From NCBI RefSeq assembly GCF_013343215.1, contig NZ_CP039143.1, positions 2,294,001 through 2,358,000 on the forward strand: a stretch of 64,000 nt of DNA, given 5' to 3'. This stretch comes from Acinetobacter sp. 10FS3-1. GTDB taxonomy: Bacteria; Pseudomonadota; Gammaproteobacteria; Pseudomonadales; Moraxellaceae. This document shows, one piece after another, positions 26,278 through 38,277 of the stretch. The position numbers and the translations under genes are program-made. The notes under the pieces are model-generated. The model had not been told where the DNA came from, did not search any database, and was given only the letters and a program-made list of their open reading frames with translations. Position 1 is the stretch's first letter. Every line of letters begins with the position of its first letter.

Positions 26278-27822
26278 TCAGTTAAAACCACTTTGCACCA
26301 AAGTGAAAATAAACTGCTGTAATTCAGGCGACAGGGCAAAGAATGCAAACTTGGAGATTGCAATCATTGGATCCGGGTAGACACCCAATACCAACACCAG
26401 TAATGCCACTGCCAGTACCATGATACCGCCCACTTTCTGGCCCCAGTGATTCACCGCATCGATACGCGGCGTTTCTGGTGGAGTCATATACATCACTACC
26501 ATAACACGCAAGTAGTAGTACAGACCGATACCTGAACCCAGAATGACCATTGCTGCAAGGAACCAAGCCTCGCCTGCAACTGCAGTTTTAATCACCAGGA
26601 ACTTACCAATGAAACCAGCCGTTAACGGGATACCTGCCAGCGATAACATCATGACAGTCAATACCGCTGTCAATACCGGACGGCGCCAGAACAGACCACG
26701 GTATTCCGCCAGGCTGCCTGCTTCGTCAGTATTGTTATATGGGCTGGACATCAAGGTCACTACACCGAAGGCACCCACTGTGGTCAGTACATAAGTAATG
26801 ACATACACGTTCAAGCTTTCAAAAGTCGCAAAACCTTGTACTTGCAAGAAGTCAGTATTACGTGCCGTAACGATCGCCACCAGGATATAACCAAAGTGAG
26901 CAATTGAAGAGTAGGCCAGGATACGCTTTAAATTCACCTGCTTTACTGCCAGCAAGTTACCGACCAGAATCGACAGTACCGCAATCACAGTCAGAATCGT
27001 AATGAAACTATCAGACAGTAACAAGCCTGAAGACAGAACGTAACGTGCAAACAGACCCAGCGTTGCCACTTTTGCAACTGTCGCCAGGAAAGTCGCAATC
27101 GGCGCTGGTGCACCGGCATAGACATCTGGTGTCCATTTGTGGAACGGGGCAAGTGATAACTTGAAGCCAACGGCAAATATAATAAATGCCAGACCCACCA
27201 CAACTGCTGGTTGGTTGAACACGCTCAATAACTTGCCTGGTTCGCCAACAAAGCTTAAAGAACCTGTATAAGCATAGATATATGCCATACCCATCAACAA
27301 CATTGCAGAAGCAGTTGCCGAAAGCACCAGATATTTCACACCTGCTTCAAGCGATTGAGAACGCTGATGTGTATAGGCCAGCAAGCCGTAAACAGGGATC
27401 GACATTAACTCAAGGCTGATAAAGAAAGAGGCATAGTGAGAACTTGCTACCATAAGCATTGCACCTGCAACAGATGCCAGCATCAGGATATACAGCTCTT
27501 CACGGTTATCTTTATAAGTTTCGATGTAAGCATGTGACAAGGTACAACATGCCAGTGCAGCAATCAGAATCATGAACTGGTACAGCATCGTAAACGGATC
27601 TACGATGAACATGTTCATGATATTGGCAGGTGTAAATTTACCCGCCAATAAAACAAAGACGATATAGAACGCAGCTAGGTTTAAACCCACTACGGCCGTA
27701 GTCGCAACTAAGTTATGGTTACGCTTAATTGCAGTCAACAACATGACCGCGATCGCAGTTAATGCCACGATCATCACAGGTGCTAACGGCATAAGCTCAG
27801 AAAAAGACATTGTGAAGTTCAT
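26278..27822 (-). CDS. nuoN: NADH dehydrogenase subunit N
   Basis: Membrane-arm proton-pumping subunit of complex I, 514 residues with about 14 transmembrane helices. Family signatures include LELMSIPVYGLLAY (with the conserved Glu of helix 5), KLSLAPFHKWTPDVY with a pump-channel Lys, and RILAYSSIAHFGY. It is the last gene of the thirteen-gene operon, four bases after nuoM, with a terminator behind it. Confidence 0.97.
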   Translation of the reverse strand: MNFTMSFSELMPLAPVMIVALTAIAVMLLTAIKRNHNLVATTAVVGLNLAAFYIVFVLLAGKFTPANIMNMFIVDPFTMLYQFMILIAALACCTLSHAYIETYKDNREELYILMLASVAGAMLMVASSHYASFFISLELMSIPVYGLLAYTHQRSQSLEAGVKYLVLSATASAMLLMGMAYIYAYTGSLSFVGEPGKLLSVFNQPAVVVGLAFIIFAVGFKLSLAPFHKWTPDVYAGAPAPIATFLATVAKVATLGLFARYVLSSGLLLSDSFITILTVIAVLSILVGNLLAVKQVNLKRILAYSSIAHFGYILVAIVTARNTDFLQVQGFATFESLNVYVITYVLTTVGAFGVVTLMSSPYNNTDEAGSLAEYRGLFWRRPVLTAVLTVMMLSLAGIPLTAGFIGKFLVIKTAVAGEAWFLAAMVILGSGIGLYYYLRVMVVMYMTPPETPRIDAVNHWGQKVGGIMVLAVALLVLVLGVYPDPMIAISKFAFFALSPELQQFIFTLVQSGFN

Positions 27823-27825
27823 GGC

Positions 27826-29442
27826 TTATTGGATCTCCACATTTTCAAGTTGAACCGGTGCTTGTTCAGCAACCACTTCAACAACTTCTTGAACTGGAAT
27901 GTAGCTATTTGCTAACCACGCCATGCTTGAGTTTGAAACATCAAGGAAGCTTTGTGGGTATAGACCAAGCCATACAAGACCAAGCGCACAGATCAGCAGA
28001 ATCACTACTTCACGCGCGTTCAAATCTTTCAGTGGATGTGTATAGTGCTGTTTTTGCTCTTCGTTTGGTGTACCGAACAATGCCTTGTGAATCAGGATTA
28101 AACCGTACAGACCTGCGAACACCAAGCTGATTGCAGCAATGATGGTAAATGTCGGGAATTTGTTGAAAGACCCCATCAGGATCAGGAATTCACCAATAAA
28201 GTTACCCAGACCAGGAATACCCACAAGCGCCGCAATGAAGAACATCAGGAAGAATGCAAGATAAGGGAACTGACCACGCATACCGCCCATCAAACGCATA
28301 TCACGAGTATGCACACGTTCGTAGACTTGACCACACATAATGAACAGTGCAGCAGAAGACAGACCGTGAGCCAGCATCATGATCATCAGACCCTGGAAGG
28401 TCAGGATATTACCTGCATAAATCGCCAGTAATACGAAGCCCATGTGCGAAATAGAGGTGTACGCCAACAGACGTTTCATATCTGTTTGCTGGAATGCACA
28501 CCAGGCACCGTAGAAGATACCAATCAGACCCAGAATGATCGCGAAGTCTGCAAATTGTGCAGAAGCTGCCGGGAAGAATGGAATCACAAAACGAAGTAAA
28601 CCGTAAGCTGCTGTCTTGATCAGGATACCTGCAAGGTCTACCGAACCCGCTGTAGGTGCTTGCGCATGTGCATCTGGTAACCAGCCATGTAATGGGAAAA
28701 CTGGAAGTTTTACCGCAAAGCCGATGAATAAACAGATCATAAACGCATAAGCAACTGCTGGAGCCTGTGCATCAAGCGTATTCGCTACTCCCATCAGGTA
28801 GTTGTAGTCGAAACGAATTTCGCCAGTCATGTTGAAACCTACGGTCACCAGACCCAGGATACCAATCAACATGACCAAACCAGCAACTTGCGTATAGATG
28901 AAGAACTTGTTTGCCGCATAAACGCGCGATTTACCTTCTGCTCCCTTATGCCCCCAAAGTGCAATCAGGAAATAGATTGGAACCAGCATCATCTCCCAGA
29001 AGAAGAAGAACAGGAACATGTCAATCGCAAGGAAAACACCGATCACCCCACCCAGAGACCATAAAAGGTTTAAGTGGAAGAAACCAACGTTCTTCTGAAT
29101 TTCACCCCACGAACAGCCGACTGCCAGTACACCCAGAAGTGCAGTTAAGCCGACCATCAGCAGTGATAGACCATCTACTGCCAGGTGAATGTTAATCCCT
29201 AGGGTTTGAATCCAAGGTAATTTGAACTCGGCTGCCCACGAAGGGTTTGCACCGCCAAGTTCATAGTTATAAGTACCAGACTGCCAGAGGACGATGGTCA
29301 AAACCAGCGTCACCAGCATACCAATTAAGGCAATATAGCGTGGCAGGTGTTGGTCGAGTTTATCGACCAACCAGCACACAAAACCTGCAATGAACGGAAT
29401 GAGGATCAGAGCCGGCAAAATAATATTGTTTGGAGCTTCCAT
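27826..29442 (-). CDS. nuoM: NADH dehydrogenase subunit M
   Basis: Antiporter-like membrane subunit of complex I, 538 residues and ~14 helices. Characteristic segments are FFFFWEMMLVPIYFLIALWG (helix-5 Glu), KLPVFPLHGWLPDAHAQAP and RLLAYTSISHMGFVLL. The start codon follows the nuoL stop by only a base or so, so translation is probably coupled. The C-terminal tail after the last helix (VVEVVAEQAPVQLENVEIQ) is hydrophilic and longer than a minimal NuoM. Confidence 0.97.
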   Translation of the reverse strand: MEAPNNIILPALILIPFIAGFVCWLVDKLDQHLPRYIALIGMLVTLVLTIVLWQSGTYNYELGGANPSWAAEFKLPWIQTLGINIHLAVDGLSLLMVGLTALLGVLAVGCSWGEIQKNVGFFHLNLLWSLGGVIGVFLAIDMFLFFFFWEMMLVPIYFLIALWGHKGAEGKSRVYAANKFFIYTQVAGLVMLIGILGLVTVGFNMTGEIRFDYNYLMGVANTLDAQAPAVAYAFMICLFIGFAVKLPVFPLHGWLPDAHAQAPTAGSVDLAGILIKTAAYGLLRFVIPFFPAASAQFADFAIILGLIGIFYGAWCAFQQTDMKRLLAYTSISHMGFVLLAIYAGNILTFQGLMIMMLAHGLSSAALFIMCGQVYERVHTRDMRLMGGMRGQFPYLAFFLMFFIAALVGIPGLGNFIGEFLILMGSFNKFPTFTIIAAISLVFAGLYGLILIHKALFGTPNEEQKQHYTHPLKDLNAREVVILLICALGLVWLGLYPQSFLDVSNSSMAWLANSYIPVQEVVEVVAEQAPVQLENVEIQ

Positions 29443-29443
29443 T

Positions 29444-31339
29444 TTATTTCCCCACTACCTGAATCACGAGCAAGATCATCAGTAGGACAACGACGCCGAG
29501 CCCCATGCTTGATGCGTATTCACGCAGTGATCCTGTTTGACGTGAACTGGTAAAGCTGTGACCACCTTTAACAAGTGCAGGAAGTACCAGCCATAGGCCA
29601 TCAATCGGATCACGACCAAAAATCTTCGCGAACAATAAATATGGTTTAACAAAAATAAGGTCGTAAAGCGCATCGAAACCTAGTGCATTACGGCAAATAT
29701 TTGCAAGACCTGCACCCAAAGAAGTCTGGGCAAAAGATTTGACTGCATTGTAGGCAAATGCGAACAATACCACACCCACCGCAAGACCAGCTAAAGCTAC
29801 ACCAATCGCGACATATTCAGCGCCATGTGCGCCTGCTTCCAAAGCTTCAGGAATAATGAACGCTGGAATTTGTGCAGCATTCAGAATATTCATGACGGGT
29901 GCTTTCAAAACGATTGCAAGACCTGTTGACAAGACCGCAAGGATTGCCAGTGGCGCCCAGTATGTGATGCCTTTGATTTCATGGTAAGGCGTGTTTTCTT
30001 TGCCAAAGAATACAATCCAGATTAAACGGAAAGTATAGATTGAAGTTAAGAATGCACCTGCAACACCAACCCAGTACAGCGTATTGAATACCGGTAAGCC
30101 TGCAATATGGCTTTGTGTCCAGACTGCAGCAAGAATCGCATCTTTCGAGAAGAAACCGATGGTCAGGAATGGAATCGCAGCGAGCGCACCACCACCAATG
30201 GCAAAACAGGCAAACAGGAATTTGTTCTTGTAGAACAGACCACCCATCTTGAAGATGTTTTGTTCGTGATGGTAAGCCAGAATCACCGCACCCGAAGACA
30301 AGAATAACAATGCCTTGAAGAATGCGTGAGTCAGCATGTGGAACAGACCTGCCTGGTAGGCTTCAGCACCAACCGCCATGAACATATAACCCAGCTGACT
30401 CATGGTTGAGTAAGCCAGAATACGTTTGATGTCGGTTTGAACCAATGCAGCAAAACCAGCCACTAGCAATGTCACTGCACCCGTAATCGAGATGAACACC
30501 ATGACTTCAGGGGCCAGTTCAAATACTGTGAACAGACGGCAGCACAGGTAAACACCCGCGGTAACCATCGTTGCCGCGTGGATCAAGGCCGATACAGGTG
30601 TTGGACCTGCCATCGCATCTGCTAACCATGTTTGTAACGGGATCTGTGCAGACTTACCCGCAGCACCCAGGAACAACATTAAGGCTGTCCAGATGGTCAA
30701 TGACGAGCTTTGTGTCATTACAGTTGCCGCATTTTCTACGATGTACTGAGTATTCAATGTGCCGAACTGCTGGAACAACAGGAACATGGCAATCAGCAAG
30801 AATACGTCACCAACACGGGTCACGGTAAATGCCTTGATGGCTGCAAAACCATTAGCAGGATTTTGGTAGTAATAACCAATCAGCAAGTAAGAACACAGAC
30901 CTACACCTTCCCAGCCCAAGAATAATAACGCCAGGTTATCGCCCAGAACCAGCAGCAACATGCTGGCAACGAACAGGTTGAAATAAGAGAAGAAACGTGC
31001 AAAGTCTTCTTCGCCGCGCATATACCATGAGGCGAAGATATGAATCAGGAAACCAACCCCTGTCACCATGCCCAGCATCAATAATGATAAACCATCAAGA
31101 TGCAAGCTGATCCCCGGTGCAAAACCGCCGACATTAAACCATGTCCACAGGTGTTGTACCGTCGCGGTTGAACCATTGTTGACAAAGTCCAGACCGGCAA
31201 TAAGTGCAACCAAGGCCGACAGACCCACTGCACCCACCCCAATAATGGCAGCAACTGATTCAGGCAGTTTATTACGCCCTGCCGCCAAAAGGATGAAACC
31301 AATTAACGGGAATAAAATTGTTAGATATAAATAACTCAT
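29444..31339 (-). CDS. nuoL: NADH dehydrogenase subunit L
   Basis: The distal antiporter-like subunit of complex I, 631 residues with ~16 helices including the long lateral helix near the C-terminus that clamps the membrane arm. Visible signatures: [38 protein letters not shown] and [14 protein letters not shown]. Its start overlaps the nuoK stop by four bases. Confidence 0.97.
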   Translation of the reverse strand: MSYLYLTILFPLIGFILLAAGRNKLPESVAAIIGVGAVGLSALVALIAGLDFVNNGSTATVQHLWTWFNVGGFAPGISLHLDGLSLLMLGMVTGVGFLIHIFASWYMRGEEDFARFFSYFNLFVASMLLLVLGDNLALLFLGWEGVGLCSYLLIGYYYQNPANGFAAIKAFTVTRVGDVFLLIAMFLLFQQFGTLNTQYIVENAATVMTQSSSLTIWTALMLFLGAAGKSAQIPLQTWLADAMAGPTPVSALIHAATMVTAGVYLCCRLFTVFELAPEVMVFISITGAVTLLVAGFAALVQTDIKRILAYSTMSQLGYMFMAVGAEAYQAGLFHMLTHAFFKALLFLSSGAVILAYHHEQNIFKMGGLFYKNKFLFACFAIGGGALAAIPFLTIGFFSKDAILAAVWTQSHIAGLPVFNTLYWVGVAGAFLTSIYTFRLIWIVFFGKENTPYHEIKGITYWAPLAILAVLSTGLAIVLKAPVMNILNAAQIPAFIIPEALEAGAHGAEYVAIGVALAGLAVGVVLFAFAYNAVKSFAQTSLGAGLANICRNALGFDALYDLIFVKPYLLFAKIFGRDPIDGLWLVLPALVKGGHSFTSSRQTGSLREYASSMGLGVVVLLMILLVIQVVGK

Positions 31340-31644
31340 CCGCGCATCTCACTAGCAGCATCCACATCCAGGTGATGGAAGCGATGATAGAACTGAAGGA
31401 CGATCGCAAGACCAATACACGCTTCTGCCGCAGCAAGCGTCAAGATCAGAATAAACATGATCTGACCGTCTGGCTGTACCCATGCACTGCCTGCCAGGAC
31501 GAATGCTAAAGCCGCAGCATTCATCATGATCTCAAGGCTCATTAAAATAAACAGAAGGTTGCGTCGCACCATTACACCGTAAAAACCCAGTGCAAAAAGA
31601 ATAGATGCAACGATCAAACCATGCTCTAAAGGGATGTTGCCCAT
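31336..31644 (-). CDS. nuoK: NADH dehydrogenase subunit K
   Basis: A small three-helix membrane subunit of complex I, 102 residues as usual. Conserved membrane glutamates lie in [17 protein letters not shown] and in [13 protein letters not shown]; both take part in the proton path. It overlaps nuoJ by one base and nuoL by four. Confidence 0.96.
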   Translation of the reverse strand: MGNIPLEHGLIVASILFALGFYGVMVRRNLLFILMSLEIMMNAAALAFVLAGSAWVQPDGQIMFILILTLAAAEACIGLAIVLQFYHRFHHLDVDAASEMRG

Positions 31645-32165
31645 TATTCTTTGTCCTCTTCTGCACCTGGCTCACGTTTACCCAGATGGAATGCAGCTAC
31701 CAGGGCAGCCAGCAATAACATCGCAGCAACTTCTACCAATAATAAATACTGTGTAAAGAGCGCTTGACCCACAGCTTTAGGACCGACCATTTCAGTGCCC
31801 ATCACCAATGAAGGTTGTGTGTAGTCAGAGTTCAATACCCAAACAACTACAAGACCGATCAGGAAGCTCATCAGTGCCGGGTAAGCCCAGGTAGATGAGG
31901 TCAACCATGTACGTTCTTGTGCAACAGTCTGTTCGCCGAGATTCAACATCATCACCACGAATACGAACAGGACCATGATCGCACCCGCATAGACAATCAC
32001 TTCCAGCGCACCGGCAAATGGCGCACCTACGATCATAAACAGACCTGCAACGGCAAGAAGTGAGACAATCAGGCTAAGTAAGGCATGTACCGGGTTCGTA
32101 TTGGTCACAACACGAACCGTAGAAACGATGGCCACGAGGGCCATTAAATAAAATGGCCACATCAT
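31644..32165 (-). CDS. nuoJ: NADH dehydrogenase subunit J
   Basis: A five-helix membrane subunit of complex I, 173 residues. The family signature [20 protein letters not shown] near residues 53-72 contains the pi-bulge helix 3 that links quinone reduction to pumping. The C-terminus is hydrophilic and acidic ([11 protein letters not shown]). It overlaps nuoI by four bases. Confidence 0.96.
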   Translation of the reverse strand: MMWPFYLMALVAIVSTVRVVTNTNPVHALLSLIVSLLAVAGLFMIVGAPFAGALEVIVYAGAIMVLFVFVVMMLNLGEQTVAQERTWLTSSTWAYPALMSFLIGLVVVWVLNSDYTQPSLVMGTEMVGPKAVGQALFTQYLLLVEVAAMLLLAALVAAFHLGKREPGAEEDKE

Positions 32166-32704
32166 GGTAATAGACTCCGTACATCAACAGGTGCACTTTC
32201 ACGCTGTGCTTCACCCTTGCCTTTGCCTGCAACTGCCATACCGGTCACGCGGTAGAAGTTATAGTCAGGGTATTTACCAGGGCCAGAAATCAGCAAGTGT
32301 TCTTTTTCATAGACCAGGTCTTGACGAACATACTCACTCAGCTCGAAGTCCGGTGTCATTTGAATGGCAGTCGTTGGACAGGCTTCTTCACACATACCGC
32401 AGAAAATACAGCGAGAGAAGTTGATACGGAAAAACTCCGGATACCAGCGACCATCTTCTTTTTCTGCTTTTTGTAGTGAGATACAGCCTACTGGACACGC
32501 AACCGCACACAGGTTACATGCCACACAACGCTCTTCGCCATCCGGGTCACGCGTCAATACAATACGACCACGGAAACGTGGCGGCACGATTTCTTCGGCT
32601 GGGACTTCTGGGTAAAGAATGGTGTCACGTTTACGTGTTGCGTGGCTGAACACCATCCACAACGAACGTACGATTGACCCGAATCCAGCTAGAAATTTAA
32701 ACAT
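32162..32704 (-). CDS. nuoI: NADH dehydrogenase subunit I
   Basis: Peripheral-arm ferredoxin-like subunit carrying clusters N6a and N6b, 180 residues. The two 4Fe-4S motifs are [15 protein letters not shown] (about 61-75) and [15 protein letters not shown] (about 100-114). The N-terminal amphipathic helix contacts the membrane. It lies 18 bp after nuoH. Confidence 0.97.
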   Translation of the reverse strand: MFKFLAGFGSIVRSLWMVFSHATRKRDTILYPEVPAEEIVPPRFRGRIVLTRDPDGEERCVACNLCAVACPVGCISLQKAEKEDGRWYPEFFRINFSRCIFCGMCEEACPTTAIQMTPDFELSEYVRQDLVYEKEHLLISGPGKYPDYNFYRVTGMAVAGKGKGEAQRESAPVDVRSLLP

Positions 32705-32722
32705 TTTGTTCTCCCTGCTGTC

Positions 32723-33733
32723 TTAGGCCTGATTCAACAGAATCACAGCACCAGTCACCAAAAGGTTAACCAACGCCAATGGCAAGCAAATTTTCCAACC
32801 AAAGTTCATCACTTGGTCATAACGTGGACGCATCAAAGAGCCACGTGCCAATACGAACATCATGACAAAGAAAGCAGTCTTGATAATGAACCAGAATGCC
32901 GGTGGCAAGAAATCCAGACCGAACGGCGCTAACCAGCCACCAAAGAATAAGGTTACGATTAATGCTGAGATCAATACCACGTTAACGTATTCCGCAACGA
33001 AGAACATGCCCCATTTCATCCCGCCGTATTCTACGTGATAACCTTCGGCCAGTTCCTGTTCTGCTTCCGGCTGGTCAAATGGATGACGGTGAGTTACCGC
33101 TACCCCTGCGACCACAAAGATCAGGAAGCCCAGGAACTGAGGAATAACAAACCAGACGTCTTTTTGTGCTTCTACGATTTCACGCATGTTGAATGAGCCG
33201 GCAATTGCCACTACACCCATCAGCGAGATGCCGAGGAACACTTCATAAGAAATCGTTTGTGCTGCTGAACGCAGACCACCTAGCAGTGCATATTTGTTGT
33301 TAGATGACCAGCCACCAAACAGCACTGCGTAGACTGCAATCCCTGCCATCGCCATAAAGAACAGCAGACCGATGCTCATATCTGCCACACCCAAATACGG
33401 TGAAACAGGAATGACCATGAATGACAGCACCGCTGTTGCCATCGCAACGCCTGGTGCCATACGGAATGTCAATTTATCAGCAAATTTTGGTGTCCAGTCT
33501 TCCTTGAACATGATTTTCAGCATGTCGGCAACAATCTGGAACATACCGCCCGGACCTACACGGTTCGGACCGTAACGGTCTTGCCACAAGCCGAGTAAAC
33601 GACGCTCAATGAAAGACATCAACGCTGCAACCAATACCACAACAAGTAAGATTACGATCGCTTGAAGTACTGAATAGGCGATTGGCCAGTTTTCAGCCCA
33701 CAGCGGCGTTTGACGGATTAATTCTTGTTCCAT
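32723..33733 (-). CDS. nuoH: NADH dehydrogenase subunit H
   Basis: The membrane subunit that forms the quinone chamber with NuoB and NuoD, 336 residues and about eight helices. Signatures are [19 protein letters not shown] near residues 43-61 and the charged loop [20 protein letters not shown] around 215-234. It is separated from nuoG by three bases. Confidence 0.97.
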   Translation of the reverse strand: MEQELIRQTPLWAENWPIAYSVLQAIVILLVVVLVAALMSFIERRLLGLWQDRYGPNRVGPGGMFQIVADMLKIMFKEDWTPKFADKLTFRMAPGVAMATAVLSFMVIPVSPYLGVADMSIGLLFFMAMAGIAVYAVLFGGWSSNNKYALLGGLRSAAQTISYEVFLGISLMGVVAIAGSFNMREIVEAQKDVWFVIPQFLGFLIFVVAGVAVTHRHPFDQPEAEQELAEGYHVEYGGMKWGMFFVAEYVNVVLISALIVTLFFGGWLAPFGLDFLPPAFWFIIKTAFFVMMFVLARGSLMRPRYDQVMNFGWKICLPLALVNLLVTGAVILLNQA

Positions 33734-33736
33734 GAA

Positions 33737-36415
33737 TTACACTCCTACCGCGACTGAAACAGGCTCTGCAAGAGATACCGTCGGTGCAAGACCGATTGGG
33801 TAGCCAATACAACCTGTTGGTAAGTATTCAATCACTTGAACTGGAAGAACGATCGAGTTATCCCCTGCTTTCACAGTAATTTTCTGACCATCCTGAACAT
33901 TCAAGCGCGCTGCATCCTGTTCACCGACGGCAAAAACCGCTTCAGGAATACGTGATTCCATCGCCGGTGTTTTCACGGTAAATTCGCCGGAAGCAAAAAT
34001 GTGATGCATCGGAACCAGACGGAAGCTGCCAGCATTCGCAACCACTGGGGCTGGTGCAACGAAAGTACGTGCTGGACGTTTTGGTAGACGATCAAACAGA
34101 CGAACGCCTGAATCACCACCTTTCAGATGGCCACCCACGTTGTCCTGGAACTTGTTCCACGCTTGTGGAGAGTTCCAGCCTGCCGACCATGCGAACGGTA
34201 CCAGCGCAGATGGTGTCTGGTCACCGACATAACCTTCCATTGAGAAAGTTAAGGCAGAATCTTTGTCCACGGGCTGTTTAGGCTCGTGTACAGATAATGG
34301 CGCACGCATCGAAGTACGACCTGAATAACGGCGTGGTTCACGTGCCACTTTCAGACCATGTACACGGAAGCCCGCATCAGGTGCCACATCCAAAATACCT
34401 TCTAAAGCAGGTACGTTTTTCGCTACAGACTCGATCACATCATCCAGCAAGGTCCATGAAATGGCTTTACCTTTCACGCCCGTTTCAATCGCATGTAACC
34501 AGCGCCAAGATTCCTTGATCGCCAATTCCGGATTGTAATAGCTTGGGTCATATACCTGATAGAAACGCTGTGCGCGGCCTTCCTGAGAAACCACTGTACC
34601 ATCGCCTTCAGCAAAGCTTGCAGCAGACAGTACAATGTTGGCTTTCTTCACCGTTTCTGTTTCTGAATGATCAAGCACAATCACTTCTTTGCCAGCAAGT
34701 GCAGCGTCGACTTGGGTCTGCGGTAAACGACGGTAAAGGTCATTTTCAACAATCACGACTGTGTCGAAGTCTTGGGCAAAAGCTTGTTCCAGACTGTTAC
34801 CACCCAGAATTGCAAGCCCCATTGAGTTCACTTCTGGAACAGTCAAGGTTAAGCCTGCATTACCCAGATTTTGTGCTACTTGTGCAGCCGCTTCCATAAT
34901 GGCAGCGTCTTGCAAGCTGGTACCAGAGACAATCAATGGTTTTTTCGCAGCTTTCAGGGTATCAGCAATGGTTTGGGCAAATGCTTTAGCAGCATCGTCC
35001 AGACCTGTGATGACTTCACCTTTTACACCCGCAGCAATTGCAAAGCCTAAACGTGCAATATCGTTTGGAGACGCAACCACTTCACCTTCGGCAACGTCAG
35101 ACAAACGGGTCTGTGTTGCAGCCAGAATGTAAATCGGAGATTTCGCATCTTGAGCAATACGCTGTACCGGTTCAGCCAGCCACTCTTGAGTACGACGCTC
35201 TGCCGCCATCTCTTTGCCTTTATTTTTCGCAGCCTGGCGAACAGATAAAGCCATACGTGGTGCAGTTTGAGTTAAATCTTCACCTAGAATTAACACCGCA
35301 TCGTAGCTTTCGATTTCACGCATCGTTGGGTTATAAACACCCTCGGTTTGCATGATTGAAGCTGCCAGTTCAACCAGATTCTGCTCTTTTTGAGACAGAC
35401 CTGTTGAATAGTTCTCTTGACCGACCAGCTCACGAAGTGCGAAGTTCGATTCAAGTGATGCACGCGGCGAACCAATACCCAGAACTTTTTTACCCTGAAT
35501 ATTTGCAATCACCGTGTCTAGTGCGGTATCGACTGAAACAGTTTCTACATTGTTGCCGGTACGGAATTGCGGTTGACGTGGGCGATCAGCACGGTTCACA
35601 TAACCGGTACCGAAACGGCCTTTATCGCATAGGAAGTATTGGTTCACTTCACCGTTGAAACGGTTTTCAACGCGACGAAGTTCGCCATAACGTTCACCCG
35701 GAGAAATGTTACAACCTGAAGAACAGCCTTGGCATACGCTAGGCGCATACTGCATGTCCCATTTACGGTTATATCGTGCAGAGTGGGTTTTGTCAGTGAA
35801 TACCCCTGTAGGACACACTTCAGTCAGGTTACCCGAGAATTCAGATTCCAAAGTCCCTGATTCCGGACGACCGAAATACACACGTGATGCGTTGGCATAT
35901 ACGCCAAAGTCTGTACCGCCGGCATAATCTTTGTAATAACGCACACAACGGTAACATGCGATACAACGGTTCATCTCATGGGCAATAAACGAACCCAGTT
36001 CCTGGTTGTAATGCGTACGTTTAGTGAAACGGTAGCGACGACGGTCATGCTGCGTCATCACTGTCATATCTTGCAGGTGACAGTGCCCCCCCTCTTCACA
36101 GACCGGACAGTCATGCGGGTGGTTGGTCATCAAGAATTCAACAACAGAAGCACGGAAATCTACTGCTTCTTTGTCTTCAACCGAGATGTAGGTATTGTCA
36201 GCAGCCGGTGTCATACATGACATGACCAAACGACCACGCGTATCTTCTGGATTCGCGTATTGGGTCACAGCACATTGACGGCAAGAACCGACAGAACCTA
36301 AGGATGGATGCCAACAAAAGTATGGGATGTCGATGCCGAGACTCAAACATGCTTGCAGCAAGTTTTCCGAGCCGTTGACTTCATACGATTTTCCATCGAC
36401 ATGAATTGTAGCCAT
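33737..36415 (-). CDS. nuoG: NADH dehydrogenase subunit G
   Basis: The large Fe-S subunit of the peripheral arm, 892 residues. An N-terminal 2Fe-2S ferredoxin domain (CWHPSLGSVGSCRQC, residues ~34-48) is followed by the His-Cys 4Fe-4S motif (HDCPVCEEGGHC) and the paired motif CIACYRC. The next cluster, CQGCSSGC around residue 229, is the extra N7 site found in E. coli-type NuoG. The remainder is a molybdopterin-oxidoreductase-like fold without cofactor. Residues beyond ~500 vary and have Ala-rich helices. Confidence 0.96.
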   Translation of the reverse strand: MATIHVDGKSYEVNGSENLLQACLSLGIDIPYFCWHPSLGSVGSCRQCAVTQYANPEDTRGRLVMSCMTPAADNTYISVEDKEAVDFRASVVEFLMTNHPHDCPVCEEGGHCHLQDMTVMTQHDRRRYRFTKRTHYNQELGSFIAHEMNRCIACYRCVRYYKDYAGGTDFGVYANASRVYFGRPESGTLESEFSGNLTEVCPTGVFTDKTHSARYNRKWDMQYAPSVCQGCSSGCNISPGERYGELRRVENRFNGEVNQYFLCDKGRFGTGYVNRADRPRQPQFRTGNNVETVSVDTALDTVIANIQGKKVLGIGSPRASLESNFALRELVGQENYSTGLSQKEQNLVELAASIMQTEGVYNPTMREIESYDAVLILGEDLTQTAPRMALSVRQAAKNKGKEMAAERRTQEWLAEPVQRIAQDAKSPIYILAATQTRLSDVAEGEVVASPNDIARLGFAIAAGVKGEVITGLDDAAKAFAQTIADTLKAAKKPLIVSGTSLQDAAIMEAAAQVAQNLGNAGLTLTVPEVNSMGLAILGGNSLEQAFAQDFDTVVIVENDLYRRLPQTQVDAALAGKEVIVLDHSETETVKKANIVLSAASFAEGDGTVVSQEGRAQRFYQVYDPSYYNPELAIKESWRWLHAIETGVKGKAISWTLLDDVIESVAKNVPALEGILDVAPDAGFRVHGLKVAREPRRYSGRTSMRAPLSVHEPKQPVDKDSALTFSMEGYVGDQTPSALVPFAWSAGWNSPQAWNKFQDNVGGHLKGGDSGVRLFDRLPKRPARTFVAPAPVVANAGSFRLVPMHHIFASGEFTVKTPAMESRIPEAVFAVGEQDAARLNVQDGQKITVKAGDNSIVLPVQVIEYLPTGCIGYPIGLAPTVSLAEPVSVAVGV

Positions 36416-36426
36416 AGTCGAATTCC

Positions 36427-37758
36427 TTAAGCTTGTTCTACGTTGCGGGTTTGAGCGGCAGCATTTACTACTTTTGCTTCAAACTCGCCACGGAAATGTT
36501 TGAGTGCGCCCATTAATGGTTCCATCGCACCTGGTGCGTGAGCACAGAAAGTTTTACCAATCCAAAGCTTGCGGGTCAGTTCCTGCAAGTGATCGATATC
36601 TTCTTTTTTACCTGTACCATCTTCAAGTGCTTTCAGCGCTTTCACCGCCCAAGGCAAGCCATCACGGCAAGGCGTACACCAGCCACATGATTCACGGGCA
36701 AAGAACTCTTCCAGGTTACGTGTTGCTGAAACCATACATTGCGTTTCATCCACCACCATCAATAAACAGGTTCCTAAACGTGAGCCTGCTTTCATGATGC
36801 TTTCTGCATCCATCGGAAGGTCGATATGCTCTGCGGCCAGGAAGTCAGTCGAGGCACCGCCCGGCAACCATGCTTTTAGCTTTAAGCCATCACGCATACC
36901 ACCGGCATGTTCTTCAATCACTTCACGAGCCGTGGTACCAAATGGAAGCTCCCATAAGCCAGGGAATTTCACCTTACCAGATGCACCATAGATTTTAGTG
37001 CCTGGATCTTTGGATTTACCCGCAGACAGACCAATATACCATTCAGGGCCACGCAGCATAATTGCCGGCAAGTTGTTGTAGGTCTCGACGTTGTTGACAA
37101 TCGTCGGACGACCCCAAGCCCCTGCAACTTGCGGGAATGGTGGTTTGGTACGCGGGTTGGCACGGCGGCCTTCCAGCGAGTTAATCAGTGCTGTTTCTTC
37201 ACCACAGATATAACGGCCTGCACCGGTATGCACGTGCAACTCAAAGTTCCAGCCAGAATCCAGGATATTTTCACCCAGATAACCTTTGGCACGGATTTGT
37301 GCAATCGCGTCGTTCAGGTATTTTGCCGCTTCGATATATTCGCCACGGATAAAGATATAACCATGAGTCGCTTCGAGGGTATAGCCGGCAATCAGCATAC
37401 CTTCAATCAGCTGGTGAGGAAGATCTTCCATCAACAGACGGTCTTTGAAGGTACCTGGTTCCATTTCATCGGCATTACAAATCAGATAACGAGGACCTGA
37501 ATTGTCATTTGGTGCCATCAGCGACCATTTGATGCCTGCCGGGAAACCTGCACCACCACGGCCCTTTACTGTTGCCGCTTTAATGACTTCCAGCACTTCT
37601 TTCGGCTGCATGCCAATGGCTTTTTTAAAGCCGGCATAACCCTCTAGGGCTTCGTAATCATCGGCATTACGAACGTGCTCTTGTTTACTCAAACGCCAGG
37701 TCAATGGATGCGTTTCTGGGTTACCGTCACCATAAATTGGTTTTGGTTCAGTATTCAT
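36427..37758 (-). CDS. nuoF: NADH dehydrogenase subunit F
   Basis: Binds NADH and FMN and carries cluster N3, 443 residues. The glycine-rich nucleotide sites are [14 protein letters not shown] (about 68-81) and [19 protein letters not shown] (about 178-196). The 4Fe-4S motif is [12 protein letters not shown] (about 353-364), with the fourth Cys in [11 protein letters not shown]. Its start overlaps the nuoE stop by four bases, fitting tight pairing of the E and F subunits. Confidence 0.97.
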   Translation of the reverse strand: MNTEPKPIYGDGNPETHPLTWRLSKQEHVRNADDYEALEGYAGFKKAIGMQPKEVLEVIKAATVKGRGGAGFPAGIKWSLMAPNDNSGPRYLICNADEMEPGTFKDRLLMEDLPHQLIEGMLIAGYTLEATHGYIFIRGEYIEAAKYLNDAIAQIRAKGYLGENILDSGWNFELHVHTGAGRYICGEETALINSLEGRRANPRTKPPFPQVAGAWGRPTIVNNVETYNNLPAIMLRGPEWYIGLSAGKSKDPGTKIYGASGKVKFPGLWELPFGTTAREVIEEHAGGMRDGLKLKAWLPGGASTDFLAAEHIDLPMDAESIMKAGSRLGTCLLMVVDETQCMVSATRNLEEFFARESCGWCTPCRDGLPWAVKALKALEDGTGKKEDIDHLQELTRKLWIGKTFCAHAPGAMEPLMGALKHFRGEFEAKVVNAAAQTRNVEQA

Positions 37759-38264
37759 ACATACTTCTCCAGCAACTGTTTAACCGAAGTCACTTCAACT
37801 AAACCGTGCGTATCTTCATCAATCATTAAGGTTGGGCCCTTGTCACAGTTACCCAGACAGCAAATTGGTAGCAAGGTAAAACGGCCATCAGCAGTCGTCT
37901 GACCAAACTGGATACCCAGTTCACGCTGGAAAGCTTCTGCCAAAGTTTCCGCACCCATCAAGAAACACGCAATCGAGTCACACAGTAAAATTACGTGACG
38001 ACCCACGGGCTGGCGATAAATACGGTTATAGAAAGTCGCTACACCTTCCAAATCCGCAACACTCATGCTGAGCATTTGCGCGATAGCATTCATCTGCGCA
38101 TCATCTACCCAGCCATTACGGCGTTGTACACACTTCAGCGCATCAAGACACGCTGCACGTGGATATGGATAGTGGCCCATGTGCTGTTCGATTTCGTGGA
38201 TTTCTTCCTTCGTTAAAATCCCTTCAACATTCACACGTGGCTTTCTATCAGTCAAAATCATCAT
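37755..38264 (-). CDS. nuoE: NADH dehydrogenase subunit E
   Basis: Thioredoxin-fold subunit with a 2Fe-2S cluster (N1a), 169 residues. Cluster Cys residues lie in [12 protein letters not shown] and, about 36 residues later, in [13 protein letters not shown]. The N-terminal helical part ([18 protein letters not shown]) is also typical. Lies 13 bp after nuoCD. Confidence 0.97.
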   Translation of the reverse strand: MMILTDRKPRVNVEGILTKEEIHEIEQHMGHYPYPRAACLDALKCVQRRNGWVDDAQMNAIAQMLSMSVADLEGVATFYNRIYRQPVGRHVILLCDSIACFLMGAETLAEAFQRELGIQFGQTTADGRFTLLPICCLGNCDKGPTLMIDEDTHGLVEVTSVKQLLEKYV

Positions 38265-38277
38265 AATGCGTTACCCC